Numbered from the stretch's first letter, positions 19,243 to 29,461 are shown. The stretch: DNA of 35,000 nucleotides from Symbiodinium natans (GCA_905221605.1 CAJNDS010002154.1:1-35000), one strand, 5' to 3'. Program-made: numbers and translations. The notes: generated by a model not told the origin, from the letters alone.

Positions 19243-19793
19243 GTTCCACTTCTGGTTGAGGTTCGAGGGTTCGGATGTTTAGGGTTTAGAGCAGGCTCGT
19301 CGCTCCCTGTTCAGGGTGCAAAAGGGGCCGATTTGGGGGTTTCCGAAAATTAGGGTGCCTGTGGGGTTCCTATAGTAAGGATTTTAGAGGTCCGTTTGGG
19401 ACATGCAAATTTGGTACGTAAACTTGGATGCAGACCGCGTTCCAAAATGACCAGGCTTGCACAGTAATTTCTAAAACCCTAAACCTGACACCTCTCCATA
19501 GCGAGCTAACTCCCACAGTAAGCGTAAGCATGGAAGAACAACGGTACCAGAAGGAATAAGGGCGCACTCGGATCCTTTCGTTTACCCTAAACCATGAGGG
19601 AATGACAATAGAAGAGAGACACCAGAAAGGGCCGCCTATCATTCTGATACCCTAAGCTCGAAGGAGTGGAGCGACTACCCTTAAACCCTAAGCACTGAAT
19701 CCTCTCTTACTCCTTATATATATATATACATATACATTCATATTTACTTAAAACCCTAATAAGCATTCAAGGGCAGTTGTTTTTTCGGTGGCG

Positions 19794-19895
19794 AGTGTCA
19801 AAAAGTTCGTGGGTAGGCTTTCTTTTTCAGTTGCCCACGAACTTTTTTGACATGTTGGGGGGCCAAGTGTCAAAAAGTCCGCGGGCAATTGTCGC
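19794..19895. repeat. Short hairpin repeat, GTGTCAAAAAGTTCGTGGGC
   Basis: GTGTCAAAAAGTTCGTGGG at 19,796 faces its reverse complement CCCACGAACTTTTTTGACA at about 19,834-19,852, and a third, diverged copy follows at about 19,866. The inner arms form a strong hairpin. The stretch 19,905-20,110 is degenerate TTTAGGG sequence and 20,250-20,380 is degenerate CCCTAAA/CCCTAACCA sequence. Confidence 0.65.
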
Positions 19896-20521
19896 TTCTT
19901 CGTGGGCAGGGTTTAGGGCCCTAAGGTTTGGGGTTTAGGGTCCTGGAATTAAAGGGTTTGGGGCATAGGATTTAAGGCCCCAGGGCATAGGGTTTAAGGG
20001 GCCCTAGGGTTTAAGGGGCCCCAGGGTTTTAGGGTTTAGGGTGCTAGGGTTCGGGGCATAGGTCTACTGCGGGCCTTGGGTTTAGGTTAGGGCCTACTGG
20101 GCTTTGGGCTTGAGAGTTTAGGGCCTGCTGGAAATTGATAGAGTGAACTTTATATGTTCTTAATGTTAGGGGATTCTGTGGGTGGGTGGGCATAATTCCG
20201 GATCACAAAAACACTGCCTGACTAGTGAATGCGTGAGGCGTGAGATGCTGAACCCTAAACCCCAAACCCCAACCCCCAAACCCTGAACACCCTAAACCCT
20301 AAACCCTAAACCCTAACCACCCTTACCACCCCCAAACACCCCCCAAAAACCCTAACCACCCCAAACCCCCAAACGCCCTAAGCCGCGTAGGGCCCGGGCC
20401 TGCAAAAACAGCGTGGCATCCTTGAAGGCGACCCCAGACTGGCAGAAGGCACTTGGGGTTGAGGATGTAGGGTGTAGGGTTGAGGGTTTAGGGTTGAGGG
20501 TGTAAGGTCTAGGGTGTAGGG

Positions 20522-20580
20522 TTGCGATGTTCCCGCTTATACTAACAATCCTTACTATGGATTCTAGTACGCACCCGGGG
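20522..20580. mobile_element. MITE-1 left-half fragment
   Basis: TTGCGATGTTCCCGCTTATACTAACAATCC matches the left end of MITE-1. The right half is missing and the sequence passes into a T/G minisatellite, so the satellite joins or replaced the element here. Confidence 0.7.
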
Positions 20581-20585
20581 GGTAA

Positions 20586-20770
20586 GAGTGTTTTTTTTTT
20601 GTTGCGGGTGCTTTTTTGCTGTGGGTGCGGGGGCGCGTTTTTTTTTTTGCTGCGGGTGCGGGGGGCGCGTTTTTTTTTTGCTGCGGGTGCGGGGGCGCGT
20701 TTTTTTTTTGTTGCGGGTGCCGTGGGGGCGCCTTTTTTTTTTTGCTGCGGGTGCGGAGCGTTTTTGCTGT
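20586..20770. repeat. About 30-bp minisatellite, poly-T plus GCTGCGGGTGCGGGGGCG
   Basis: Five to six units of T(8-10) followed by GCTGCGGGTGCGGGGGCGCG. The same unit reappears in 22,290-22,395, 22,455-22,555 and 22,680-22,785. Long ORFs through it encode FFFAAGAG-type repeats and are composition artefacts. Confidence 0.9.
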
Positions 20771-21600
20771 TTTCTCTATATTTTACTATGAAAACCTTTA
20801 TTTTCTCTAATTTTCAATAGGAAAACCTCTTTCTCCTCTATATTTGAATAGGAAAACCTCTTTCTTCTCTATATTTGAATATGAAAACCTCTATTTTCTC
20901 TACATTTAGCATGAAAACCTCTAGCTTTTGTAATTTCTCTATACTTCAATTCGAAAACCTCTATTTCTCTCTATTTTATAACTAAAACCTCTATTTCTCT
21001 CTATTTTTGTCTATATCGTCATAGTTTTCCTCTATATTTAATGAGGAAGACATGAGAGAGGAATACATGAGAAACTTATTCTCTGTGTTATCTCAATATG
21101 TGACTTGCAATTAAAAGTGTTTTTGTTCCTCTTGTCCCAATTTTAATAGGAAGCCCATTATTTTCTCTGTCTCTGAATAGGCAAACCTCCATTGTCTTAA
21201 CATTTGAACATGAAAACCTCTATTCTCTATATTTGAATATCAAGACCTCTACATTTTAATATGAAAACACTTTGTATTTTCGCTATATTTTCGTATGAAA
21301 GCCTCTATTTCCTCTATGTTGTCATAGGAAGCATCTAATTTCTCTATATTGTATAGCGAAAACCTCTATTGTTCTATAGTTTCTTATTTTGTCAGTATTT
21401 TCAGACTTCTTCTCTTTATTTCACGAGGAAGACATGAGAGAGGAATACATGAAAAGCTAATTCTCTATATTGTCATAAGAGTACATGCATTATCTCTATT
21501 TGTGACTCGTAGACAACAAGTGTTTTTGTTCATGTCTCATAACACAAGCTCTATTTTCTCGATTCTTTACTAAGAAGACGTTTATATCTCTATTTTTAAA
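20771..21600. repeat. 31-bp AT-rich tandem repeat with a higher-order copy
   Basis: The unit is near GAAAACCTCTATTTTCTCTA plus TATTTGAATAT, decayed in many copies. A block GAGGAAGACATGAGAGAGGA with following sequence up to AGTGTTTTTGTTC occurs at about 21,044-21,130 and again at about 21,424-21,530, so a roughly 380-bp unit was duplicated. No gene is seen. Confidence 0.8.
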
Positions 21601-21664
21601 CGGAAAATTCAACTTCCACCATAAGGTCTGAATTTTCGTAGGAAAGCAAGCATATATTCCCTCT

Positions 21665-22200
21665 TTCTTCAGGGGGTTGGGGGCTGCGCAGACCGCCGCA
21701 TTTGAAAACACAATGCTCGCATCATGGGTTTGGAAGGGATTCGTAAGCTTTGAAGCAGGCTTGCCGGCTAAAAAAAGCGGGGGGGTTGGGGGGGGCGCAG
21801 CCCCCCCCCATTTGCAAACACAATGCTCGCATCATCATGGGTTTGGAAGGGATTCGTATGATTGAAGCAAGTTTGCCCGGCTAAAAAGCGCAGCCCCACC
21901 CCCCCCCTTTCAAGCGGGGGGGAATGCTCTCATGATGGGTTCGGAAAGGATTCATTTGCTTTGAAGCAAGCGGCATGGCTTTAAGAAGCGGGGGGGTTGG
22001 GGGGGGCGCAGCCCCCCCCTATTTGCAAACCCAATGCTGGCATGATAGGCTTGGACAGGATTCATATGCTGAGAAGCGACCTGGCACGGTTTTAAAGAGG
22101 GGGGGGGGGTCGGGCGGGGTGCAGCCCTCCCTCCACCGTTTGCAAACACAATGCTCGCATGATGGCCTTGGGAAGGATTCAGTGCTTTGAAAACGCTTGC
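21665..22200. repeat. About 110-bp tandem repeat, five copies
   Basis: CAATGCTCGCATCATGGGTT begins copies near 21,708, 21,821, 21,922, 22,031 and 22,150. Each unit contains GGAAGGATTCATATGCTTTG-like sequence, AAGC, and a GGGGGGTTGGGGGGGGCGCAGCCCCCCC hairpin-prone block. A reverse-oriented relative lies at 33,735-33,905. Confidence 0.85.
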
Positions 22201-22257
22201 ACAGTTTAAAGGAGGGGGGGCGTTGGGGACGGGGTTGGGGAGGAAATTGCAAAACAA

Positions 22258-22800
22258 ATGACCTGGGGGGTGGGGAGGAAAGGGGGGGGGGGGCGTTTTT
22301 TTTTTGCTGCGGGTGCGGGGGTGCGTTTTTTTTTTGCTGCGGGGAGGGGGCGCGTTTTTTTTTTGCTGCGGGTGCGGGGGCGACACGTGCCAGGTCACTC
22401 ACTCACCTGGGGGGTGGGGAGGAAGGGGGGGGTGGGGGAGGGGGGGGGGGGGTGCGTTTTTTTTGTTTGCTGCGGGTTGCGGGGCGCGTTTTTTTTTTTT
22501 TTTTTGCTGCGGTGGGGGGGCGCGTTTTTTTGTGCTGCGGGTGCGGGGGCGACACGCGCAGGTCACTCACCACCTGGGGGTGGGGAGGAAGGGGGGGGGG
22601 AGGGGGGGGGGGGGGGAGGGGGGGGGGGGGAGGGGGGGGGGGGGGGGGAGGGGGGGGGGGGAAGGGGGGGGGGGGGGCGCGTTTTTTTTGTTTGCTTTGC
22701 GGCGGGGGCGCGGTTTTTTTTTGCTGCGGGTGCGGGGGCCCCTTTTTTTTTTGCTGCGGGTGCGGGGGCGACACGCGCCAGGTCACTCACTCACCGGGGC
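22258..22800. repeat. Composite G-rich satellite
   Basis: Units of T-run plus GCTGCGGGTGCGGGGGCG alternate with GACACGYGCCAGGTCACTCA, CACCTGGGGGGTGGGGAGGA and long poly-G with single A (22,580-22,675). This makes a higher-order repeat of roughly 190 bp. The G runs are strong G-quadruplex candidates. No coding is claimed. Poly-A/poly-C remnants follow to 22,880. Confidence 0.85.
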
Positions 22801-22966
22801 GGCCCCCGAAAAAAGCACCCACAGCAAAAAAGCACCACGCACCCACAAAAAAAAAAACAGGGTTCCCCCCCCCCCCCTATTATCCCAAGTTTAGGGTTTA
22901 CAGGATTTGGGGCTGAGAGTTTACAGGGTTGAGGGCCTGGGTGTACGCTAGTGGTCCCAAAGCCCC

Positions 22967-23140
22967 TAAACCCTAAACCCGAAACCCTGGACCCAAGCCC
23001 TAAACCCTAAACCCTAAAACGCCCTGAACCCTTAACTACCCTGAACCCTCAACCCTAAACTACCCTAAACTACCAACTACCCTAAACTACCCTAAACTAC
23101 CCTAAACCACCCTAAACCACCCTAAACTGCCCTAAACCCC
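22967..23140. repeat. Telomere-derived array, CCCTAAA grading into CCCTAAACTA
   Basis: CCCTAAA units change into CCCTAAACTAC and CCCTAAACCAC decamers. A TTTAGGG array at 23,262-23,322 faces it, with the 23,177-23,237 exon between. Confidence 0.85.
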
Positions 23141-23176
23141 AAAGGCCTACAGCTCCAAAGCCCCTGAAGCCCAAAC

Positions 23177-25897
23177 CCTTGCGGCTAGGAGCCTCGACCA
23201 TGCACTGGCGCAGGTCCATGAGGGCCCTGTCCAGCAACTCCGCCCCCGAACGGCCGCGTATAGGGTTTAGGGTTTAGGGTTTAGGGTTTAGGGTTGAGGG
23301 TTGAGGGTTAGGGTTTAGGGCCCTTAAAGCTTCTGAAAAGTACTCCTAAATATGACCCTCTTAAACCCAATCAGGGAGAATGAACAAAATATTCGCAAGG
23401 GCCTGTCTGGCCTACAGTGCGCCGCTTTTGAGAGTGCTGAGAACAACTACTTACCATTTGCTTAAGAACCCCCCCCCCCCCCAAAAAAAATAAGACGATA
23501 ATCCCTATATTACCCTTATAAGGAAGATTTTTTTGGGGGAGGGGGGTCTTAAGCAAGCGGTGGAAAAGAGACCTACGTACGTAGTGCATCCTTTAGGGAG
23601 TTGGTACCAATGAAACAAGGGGATTCTAAGAGGAAAATAGCGCTTGGCGATTGGGGGGCGTTCTGGGTCCTTTGTGGTCCTATAGGCCAGGAAGAATATA
23701 CTCCGCTAGCTCTCTCAGCTAAACACCCAAAACCGGCCTGGCATGTTCAAGCACCCACATATACCTACGCACATGCACACATACATGCATACATACATAC
23801 ATATATACATACATGGGGGTTTACGATATTAGGGGCGACTTATTTGGGTCCTTACGAAAAGGGGATCCTAACAATTTGGAGGTCCATATTAGGGGTCCCT
23901 TATTATCGTAAACCCCCCACATGGCTTAGGGTCTGTTTACTTGCATGCATACATCGTTCTCATTCCCCGGCGTATCCTGCACAGGATGTCATACCGGAGA
24001 ACGCCAAGAGGGCCCAACACCCCGAAATTAAGGAAGCTGCCCTAAACCATATAGGGATCTTGATTCGGATGTCAGGAGTGCTTCCTTGACTACATGGCAT
24101 CCTTGCTTCCGGGGGCATCGGGCTCTCTGGGTACTCCTCCAAGCAGCTTCTGTGCCTGTCTTCCTTCTCTTCGGCTGTCTGGCCACCTCCGTGGCTTCAA
24201 GGCACAAGTAAGGCGCTTGGGGGTCAGGGAATATCATCTTGAGGGGCTTCTTTCCCGACAGTTCGCGGAGTGCCGCTACAGATGCTGTTGAGGGCTGGCA
24301 AGAGCTCTTTGCCGGGCATTCGTGCTTCACGAGATGCAGGCCTTTAGGTGCTCTCGCGCCTACACACCCCCTTGACGCAAAGATAAACCCTAAACCCTAC
24401 ACCCAAAATACCCTCAACCCCGAACCCTAAACAAACCCGAGCCCGAAATGCCCCACAGAGACCGTTGCATCATCCCAGGTCCCCGTCGAGCCTTCTGCGC
24501 CATTCCTGCCCATCTGAGAGCGTCTGAGCTACTGGAAGCCCCATGGCTGAGCTCATCCCTGCTGTAGGGGCCTTAATAATGAGAATAGGGCTGTGGAGGG
24601 CTATTATAGTATATAACTTATATAACTATAAAGGGGGGGCCCTTAAGAACGAGAATAGGGCCTTGGGGGGTTCTTCTAGTGTAACTATAAAGGGACCCTA
24701 AGGGAGGACTAGTAGTAATTATTCCGACCCCTACAGTACTCTCCCAAGTCAAGTCTTACACCTGCCTTGCCGACAGTCGACTCATGCGCGCCTCGGCATC
24801 AACTGCAGCTGACACTGCCTACGCGGCCGATTACGTGCCACAGCATTGAACAAGCAGAGAATGATTCTCAATTTCCACCAACATTCCTCAGATTCCCCAA
24901 AGGGTCCATGTACCTCTATAGTATATACTTGGGCCTTCAAGGGGTTCCCGTATAGCAGCTTTGGGGCCCAAGTATATACATATATGGGTACATGGACCCT
25001 TAGGGTTCGCCGATTTCTAAGTGTAAGATCGGATGGAACACCATGAAGCAGTCATAAGGTCTGCGCCGACATGTTCATGAAGGCAGCGTCGACGCTGCCA
25101 AACTTCCTGGCCGCTGGGACGGGCCATTTGAGGCCTCAATTTTGGGGGGTTTACGAACATAAGGGACCCCGAATACAGTCCCCAAATAGTAGGACTCCCT
25201 TATACTACGAATCCCAGTAAGGTACCTTTTATTTCGGAAACCCCCCATTTCTACTCGGTGTCCACTAGGGGACATGCTGTCCACACCTGTTGCAAGCACC
25301 TTAAGCACGCATCACGGTTTGGAAGTAAAGAACAACCGGTAATTGCGGCACTTGCTGCAGGTTCTGCATCTGATACGCATCGCCTAGAGTAGGCATGCGG
25401 ATTCATCCGAATCACCACCTCGCTTTGTCGCAGGTGATTCTTGAAGTCCTCCGTTCGAACCGAAACCCTGCTCAAACTCTAGGCCCTCCAACTCATGACT
25501 CCTCAGCACGAGCTAACCCCAAACCTCCGCCTTGGAGTCCCTGAAGACTTCAAAACCGTTCAGCTGCAGGGATGGGCCAAACCCTAAACCCAAAACCCCA
25601 AACCCTAAAGGTGCGATCTCCTGTCCAGGCTCATTCGAACCCTCTTCACCAAGACCTGGCGATCAGACTGTTGACTGAAGGACTACAGGCCTGGGGGTGT
25701 TGCGCATGCAGAAGCCCAAATCCTGACCACAAACCCAAAACCCCAAACCCTAAACTGTAAGCTCTGAACCTGAAACCCCAGAACCCCAGGCCGTATAGAC
25801 CCTGACCCGGTGAGGGCTGCGGCTTTCCATCAAATCCTGCTGCCTCCGCCTCGCTGCCTGGCGTGTCTGGTGGACGCTCCCTCTCCGCCTCAGAGGG
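23177..25897 (-). CDS. Multi-exon hypothetical gene, both ends unresolved
   Basis: The firm part is six exons that join in phase to 105 codons: 25,821-25,897 (PSEAERERPPDTPGSEAEAA), 25,615-25,674 (QQSDRQVLVKRVRMSLDRR), the 16-nt exon 25,525-25,540, 25,384-25,448 (DFKNHLRQSEVVIRMNPHAY), 25,067-25,106 (KFGSVDAAFMNMS) and 24,762-24,818 (AVSAAVDAEARMSRLSARQ). Donors are GC, GC, GT, GC, GC and GT. Further coding-like stretches follow at about 24,436-24,558 (GASSSSDALRWAGMAQKARR), 24,028-24,330 (two competing frames, one with PKRRKTG) and 23,177-23,237 (LLDRALMDLRQCMVEAPSRK). The last is bracketed by telomere-like arrays. Introns hold the elements at 24,565, 24,902 and 25,144. No family is recognised; the protein is polar and rich in Arg, Glu and Ser. 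Confidence 0.5.
23320..23376. repeat. Dispersed 60-bp repeat, copy 3
   Basis: GGGCCCTTAAAGCTTCTGAAAAG then TACTCCTAAATATGACCCTC and TTAAACCCAAT, matching the copies at 11,808-11,870 and 16,727-16,785. It follows directly on a TTTAGGG array. Confidence 0.6.
23458..23556. mobile_element. Inverted-repeat element, TTGCTTAAGA ends
   Basis: TTGCTTAAGAACCCCCCC at the left and GGGGGGTCTTAAGCAA at the right, with A-run/T-run inner arms, give an almost perfect 99-bp hairpin. No second copy was found in the window. A coding-like stretch was not identified between here and 23,800; that part holds a TACATACA microsatellite at about 23,760-23,815. Confidence 0.65.
23815..23918. mobile_element. MITE-2 copy
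   Basis: The ends are GGGGGTTTACGATA and TTATCGTAAACCCCCC, flanked by ACAT on both sides (23,811-23,814 and 23,919-23,922), a possible 4-bp target duplication. The inner GGGTCCTTA and GGGGATCCTA blocks recur in the other copies. Confidence 0.75.
24565..24736. mobile_element. GGGGCCTTA-family elements, one and a half copies
   Basis: The left end is CTGTAGGGGCCTTAATAATG and the right end TTATTCCGACCCCTACAG. In the middle a second left-like end, GGGGCCCTTAAGAACGAGAATAGGG, shows a nested or partly duplicated copy. The relative is at 16,872-16,986. Confidence 0.65.
24902..24999. mobile_element. Long hairpin element, GGGTCCATGTACC ends
   Basis: GGGTCCATGTACC and TATATACTTGGGCC on the left face GGCCCAAGTATATA and GGGTACATGGACCC on the right; about 33-bp arms enclose a 30-bp loop. 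It is non-coding and lies in an intron between the 25,067-25,106 and 24,762-24,818 exons. It is a single copy in the window. Confidence 0.7.
25144..25246. mobile_element. MITE-2 copy
   Basis: The ends are GGGGGGTTTACGAACATAAG and TTTATTTCGGAAACCCCCC. It lies in the intron between the 25,384-25,448 and 25,067-25,106 exons, whose codons rejoin as AG+G across it. Confidence 0.75.
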
Positions 25898-25932
25898 CTG
25901 GGGTGGGAACGTAGGGTTACAAGGGTTGAGGA

Positions 25933-26005
25933 CCCTAAACCCTAAACCCTAAACCCTAAACCCTAGACCCTAAACCCTAAACCCTAAACCCTAAACCCTA
26001 AACCT
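25933..26005. repeat. Telomere-like array, CCCTAAA on plus
   Basis: About ten CCCTAAA units upstream in transcript sense of the 25,821-25,897 exon. Here the sense orientation is TTTAGGG before an acceptor, an exception to the usual polarity. Degenerate units also lie at 25,580-25,612 and 25,733-25,790. Confidence 0.85.
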
Positions 26006-26052
26006 CCTGTAGGCCTTATACGAGAGAAAGAAAGCACCGGGACAAACCCTTA

Positions 26053-26144
26053 AAAGGGAGTACAATAGGGGGTACTACAATCCCTATTAAGGACCCTGTT
26101 AAGGACTGCTAGTATAAGGGGGAACATCATGGGGAACATCCCAA
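26053..26144. mobile_element. MITE-1 copy, right part with duplicated tip
   Basis: GGGGGTACTACAATCCCTAT and AGGACTGCTAGTATAAGG are followed by GGGGGAACATCAT and again GGGGAACATCCCAA, so the right tip is doubled. The left TTGGGATG end is not found. Confidence 0.7.
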
Positions 26145-26199
26145 TGCGTAAGGTTCACAGGGCTTTTGAGGACTTCTGGGGCTCTTAGGGTTTACAGGG

Positions 26200-29100
26200 T
26201 TGCAGGGCAAGACTCTTGGGCTTCAGTTCTGTCTGAGCAGGCACTTGCAGGGCGCCCGGCTGAGCGAGGATTTCGACTCTCCGCCTTCCTGGTGAGCATC
26301 TGGGCTTGGGGTTGAGGACCGCTTGGGATTTAGAATCCCCGGGTGTGCAGGATTTATATCCTAAACCCAAAACTTTCTTGGTGCCCCAACCAGGAAAGAA
26401 ATCGAGACCCCCAACAACTTCCGTTTAGATCCATTTAGGTCTTCGCGAAGCATGTATTGGGATGCATTGGGATTGAGGGTGCCCTTTGTCAGTTCGGGTG
26501 TTGGGGGTTTAGGGTCTAGGAAACCGCGAACACTAAACCTGCCTCTCATGTACCGTTCTCGCGCATCCCCTTGGGCGTGGGGTCCCCAAGATGCCCAGAA
26601 GCCAACAAACCCTACTGTAAACTTAGACCAAACAACCTACAATCCTACAACCCGAAATCCACAACACCCTCCTTAAACCCCAGCGCACGCCTTGGCAAAG
26701 GCTCAAGTGTATCGGCTTCGAGACCAGGAACATTTGCTGGAGCTTCACTCTCCTTCTGCGATCCCGTACGAACTAGGATTTAGGCTTCAGGGTTTGGGCA
26801 TCTTGTGCTATCTCCATCCTAACAAGCTGAACCAAGGCCCAAGAACAGGGGAGCCTCATGTCAATGCAAACCTCAAAACAAGGCTTGACAGAACTGCTTC
26901 CGACAACCCTTTTGGCGAGCGCCAAGCTTTGTCGGGGCATTGTCCTAGCCAGCACGCGTGCAACAAAAGCACTGCCGCTGAGGAGTCGCTACAAACAGAG
27001 CGGCGGGAACTGGAACCGCTTCTTCAAGGTTTGGGTGAAGGTCGACAAGTCGAAACTATCCCCTAAACCCCTAAACCCCTAAACCCCTAAACCCCTAAAC
27101 CCCTAAACCCCTAAACCCCTAAACCCCTAAACCCCTAAACCCCTAAACCCCTAAACTCCTAAACCCCAAACCCTAAACACTGAACCCTAAACCCTAAACC
27201 CCAAACTCCCAAAGGTCGCGAGGAAAGTCCTTGGCCGGCTTGAAAGGCTTTGCGAAGCCCTGCATGGGTGCGGAGGTATCTTAGGGTAGTTACACGGCCC
27301 CTTCATATGGGCCCTGAAAAAGGGGACCCCTTACATACTACGAGTATAACCCCTTACATACTTATACCCTGTATAGGGTTTAGGGTATGGGCTCTCAAAA
27401 GGGGAGCCCTTATGTACCCCTTGTATACCCTTTATAGGGTTGGGCCCGTAAAGACCCCTTATATACCCTTTGCAACCAGGGGCCCATACTTCAGAACCCC
27501 AACTACCCCTAGAATGTAGGGGGATAGGGCTCAAGGTTTCCTAAGGGCTTTTGGGGCTAAGAGCTGCTACACGAAAGACTGGCGAGATCCAGGAAACAGA
27601 TCCCCCTTATGATTTCCTACGAGTTGCCCACTGGCAGACCCTAAACCCTAAACCCTAAACCCTGAACCCCACACCCTAATTGGGGGCTCTACTCTCCAAT
27701 TCCTTTCAGAAGGTCTGGGTAGCTGCCGGCTGCAATGGCGAATGAAGGCCTTGCTGTCCGTGCTCATGACGGAAACCGAGAGAACATCCTGCAGATTCCT
27801 GGCTTAGGGTTTAGGGTTTAGGGTCTAGGGTTTAGGGTTTAGGGTTCAGGGTTTAGGGTTTAGGGTTTAGGGCTTAGGGGGCAGCTGGCAACTGCTCCCT
27901 CAACTGGGAACGTGAAGAGTCCCCAGCCGAAATCACAGAGTCAGCAACGAAAGGAAGCAACCCCAAACCTTTAAAACCTCGCCTTAACCCCTCATCCCTA
28001 AACCTTAAACCTTAAACCTTAAACCTTAAACTTTAAACCCTAAACCCTAAACCCTAAACCCTAACGCTGCAACATGCCGGGGTTGCTCTATCGCTTCAGG
28101 GCCTCTCGATGGCAGGCGCGCCTCCACGTGCGGGTTTGCGGCTCAAACCAGGGCCGTTTGGGCGTTGCCAAACTCTGTCAATGTGGGGGCTTCCGAGTTT
28201 GGGGGGTACCTTATTGGGGTCCTTATCATAAGGGGATCCTACTATTTGGGGATCTATAGTGGTGGTCCCCTATTTTCGTACACCCCCCATGTTTCTGCAG
28301 TGATAGCTATGGGCTGTTGTGGCATCTTCGTCCCCGTGAAACCATGAGGGGCTCTTGTTTTGGTGGGGAGCCGACTGAGCCGGCTGTCTGGGTTTAGGGT
28401 TTAGGGTTTAGGGTTTAGGGTTTAGGGTGTAGGGTTTAGGGTTTAGAGTTTAGGAACTCAAAGTCATGAGGAATCGTTTGGCCATCTGAAACGCCTTCTG
28501 CCCACCGTCAGCTACCCTGATCCTAACGTGGCATACCTACAGTAAAGTCCAGAAAGTTGGAACATGGTTTAAGGATGATTGAAGCTGGGATTCCCTTTCG
28601 TATACCTTTTGGGGTATGGGGACAAGGATGTTCCAACTTTTTGGAGTTTACTGTATAGGGTCGTCATCGTTTGCAGGTTTACTGGGACCCAATGAGGCCT
28701 TCGGAAGATCGGTGGGAGAGCTTGAGTTTTGAGCGTTTTGGAACCGAAGGATTTCACCACAAGCCGAGTCGTCATAAACCCTAAACCCTAAATCCCAAAT
28801 CCTAAACCCAAACCCAAAAGCTGGGGTGCCGTTGCAGCTCACTGTCTAGAGCCCAGAAGGCCCTAATTTGGAGTCGCTGTCGTGTAGAGCGTCTCGCATG
28901 GTCCCCGCCTCATGGCGTGAAGTGCGCATTTGCGTCTCGGCCTCGGCACCAAGCATACGAAACTGGCATGGCTGCAAGGTGCCCTGTCCCTGGCTTCTCA
29001 TAGGAGCTCAGTGGTCTGCCTGGGTTACTCAAATCGATCCTGCTATCAGCTTACAGCCTCCTGCAGAACAAGCCAACATACTCTTTCGTGTCACCTTGAT

Positions 29101-29437
29101 TATGCTGGCATTCATGCACATGCAGCCTTCGGCATGAACTAAAGCTCGAATCCCTTCCATCCAATTGCAAAGACTCCCTTGTAGGAGTCAAACCTCCTCA
29201 TTTCTGAAGGGTTCTTTACAGAGGAGAAAACACGGGGACGTGATTGCTACCGTCCGTAGACTGCTACAGTCCACTCATCCACTTCATTCCAGTTCTGTGC
29301 CCCCGTGCGTCATCTGTGGCTTCAGTTCGCACCTGTCTCGGAATTGCAGGGCACTCAGGGTTTTGCAGTTTATAGAGTTCATATGGGTTGTAGGGTCTGT
29401 GTGGGCCATAGGGTAATTGGGTTGCTAGGGTGTGCAT
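26200..29437 (-). CDS. Multi-exon hypothetical gene starting at 29,437, 3' end unresolved
   Basis: The start exon 29,272-29,437 (MHTLATQLPYGPHRPYNPYE) joins in phase to 29,095-29,138, 28,862-28,971 (MLGAEAETQMRTSRHEAGTM), 28,669-28,780 (YDDSACGEILRFQNAQNSSS) and 28,536 down to about 28,460 (VCHVRIRVADGGQKAFQMAK). The first four total 144 codons. The 28,780 acceptor is formed by TTTAG/GG of a telomere-like array. Further minus-strand coding-like stretches lie near 28,300-28,385, 28,090-28,170, 27,690-27,788 (DVLSVSVMSTDSKAFIRHCS), 27,560-27,612, 27,200-27,267, 26,876-26,984, 26,681-26,757 (KESEAPANVPGLEADTLEPL), 26,361-26,460 and 26,205-26,300; they may belong to this gene or to the next one down. 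The ATG lies 24 bp below the stop of the gene above. No family is recognised. Confidence 0.45.
27060..27210. repeat. 8-mer telomere-variant array, CCCCTAAA
   Basis: Twelve perfect CCCCTAAA copies at 27,060-27,155, one CTCCTAAA, then mixed CCCTAAA/CCCCAAA. The unit is 8 bp, against 7 bp in most other arrays. Confidence 0.95.
27279..27512. mobile_element. Inverted-repeat element with internal CCCCTTAYATAC repeats
   Basis: TAGGGTAGTTACACGG at the left faces CCCCAACTACCCCTA at the right. Inside, (A/G)ACCCCTTAYATAC and TATACCCTNTATAGGGT blocks repeat three or four times. The minus and plus ORFs through it are artefacts of the repeat. Confidence 0.5.
27804..28065. repeat. Facing telomere-like arrays
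   Basis: TTTAGGG units at 27,804-27,880 precede, in transcript sense as CCCTAAA, the acceptor of the exon starting at 27,788; CCCTAAA units at 27,637-27,682 lie on its other side. At 27,990-28,065 five CCTTAAA units grade into CCCTAAA. Another TTTAGGG array is at 28,390-28,457. Confidence 0.85.
28200..28289. mobile_element. MITE-2 copy
   Basis: The ends are GGGGGGTACCTTATTGGGG and CCCTATTTTCGTACACCCCCC; inner GGTCCTTATCATAAGGGGAT and GGGGATCTAT blocks match 23,815-23,918. Confidence 0.7.
28540..28653. mobile_element. Mariner-like MITE occupying an intron
   Basis: The terminal inverted repeats CAGTAAAGTCCAGAAAGTTG and CAACTTTTTGGAGTTTACTG are about 27 bp long, with TA on both sides (28,538-28,539; 28,654-28,655), the Tc1/mariner signature. 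On the minus strand its end plus the TA duplication and the next base read CTGTAG/GTATGCC, the acceptor of the 28,536 exon. The upstream exon ends 9-15 bp before the other edge. Confidence 0.85.
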
Positions 29438-29461
29438 AGTTCAGAGTCTGGGCTGTAAGGG

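Noticed and set aside
20527-22932. ORFs up to 239 codons rich in F, G, A or P
   Set aside because: Translations of poly-T/poly-G satellites, open in several frames.
26692-27066. 124-codon plus-strand ORF
   Set aside because: The minus strand of the same stretch has better, separate exon-like segments (26,681-26,757 and 26,876-26,984) and fits the one-way gene order.
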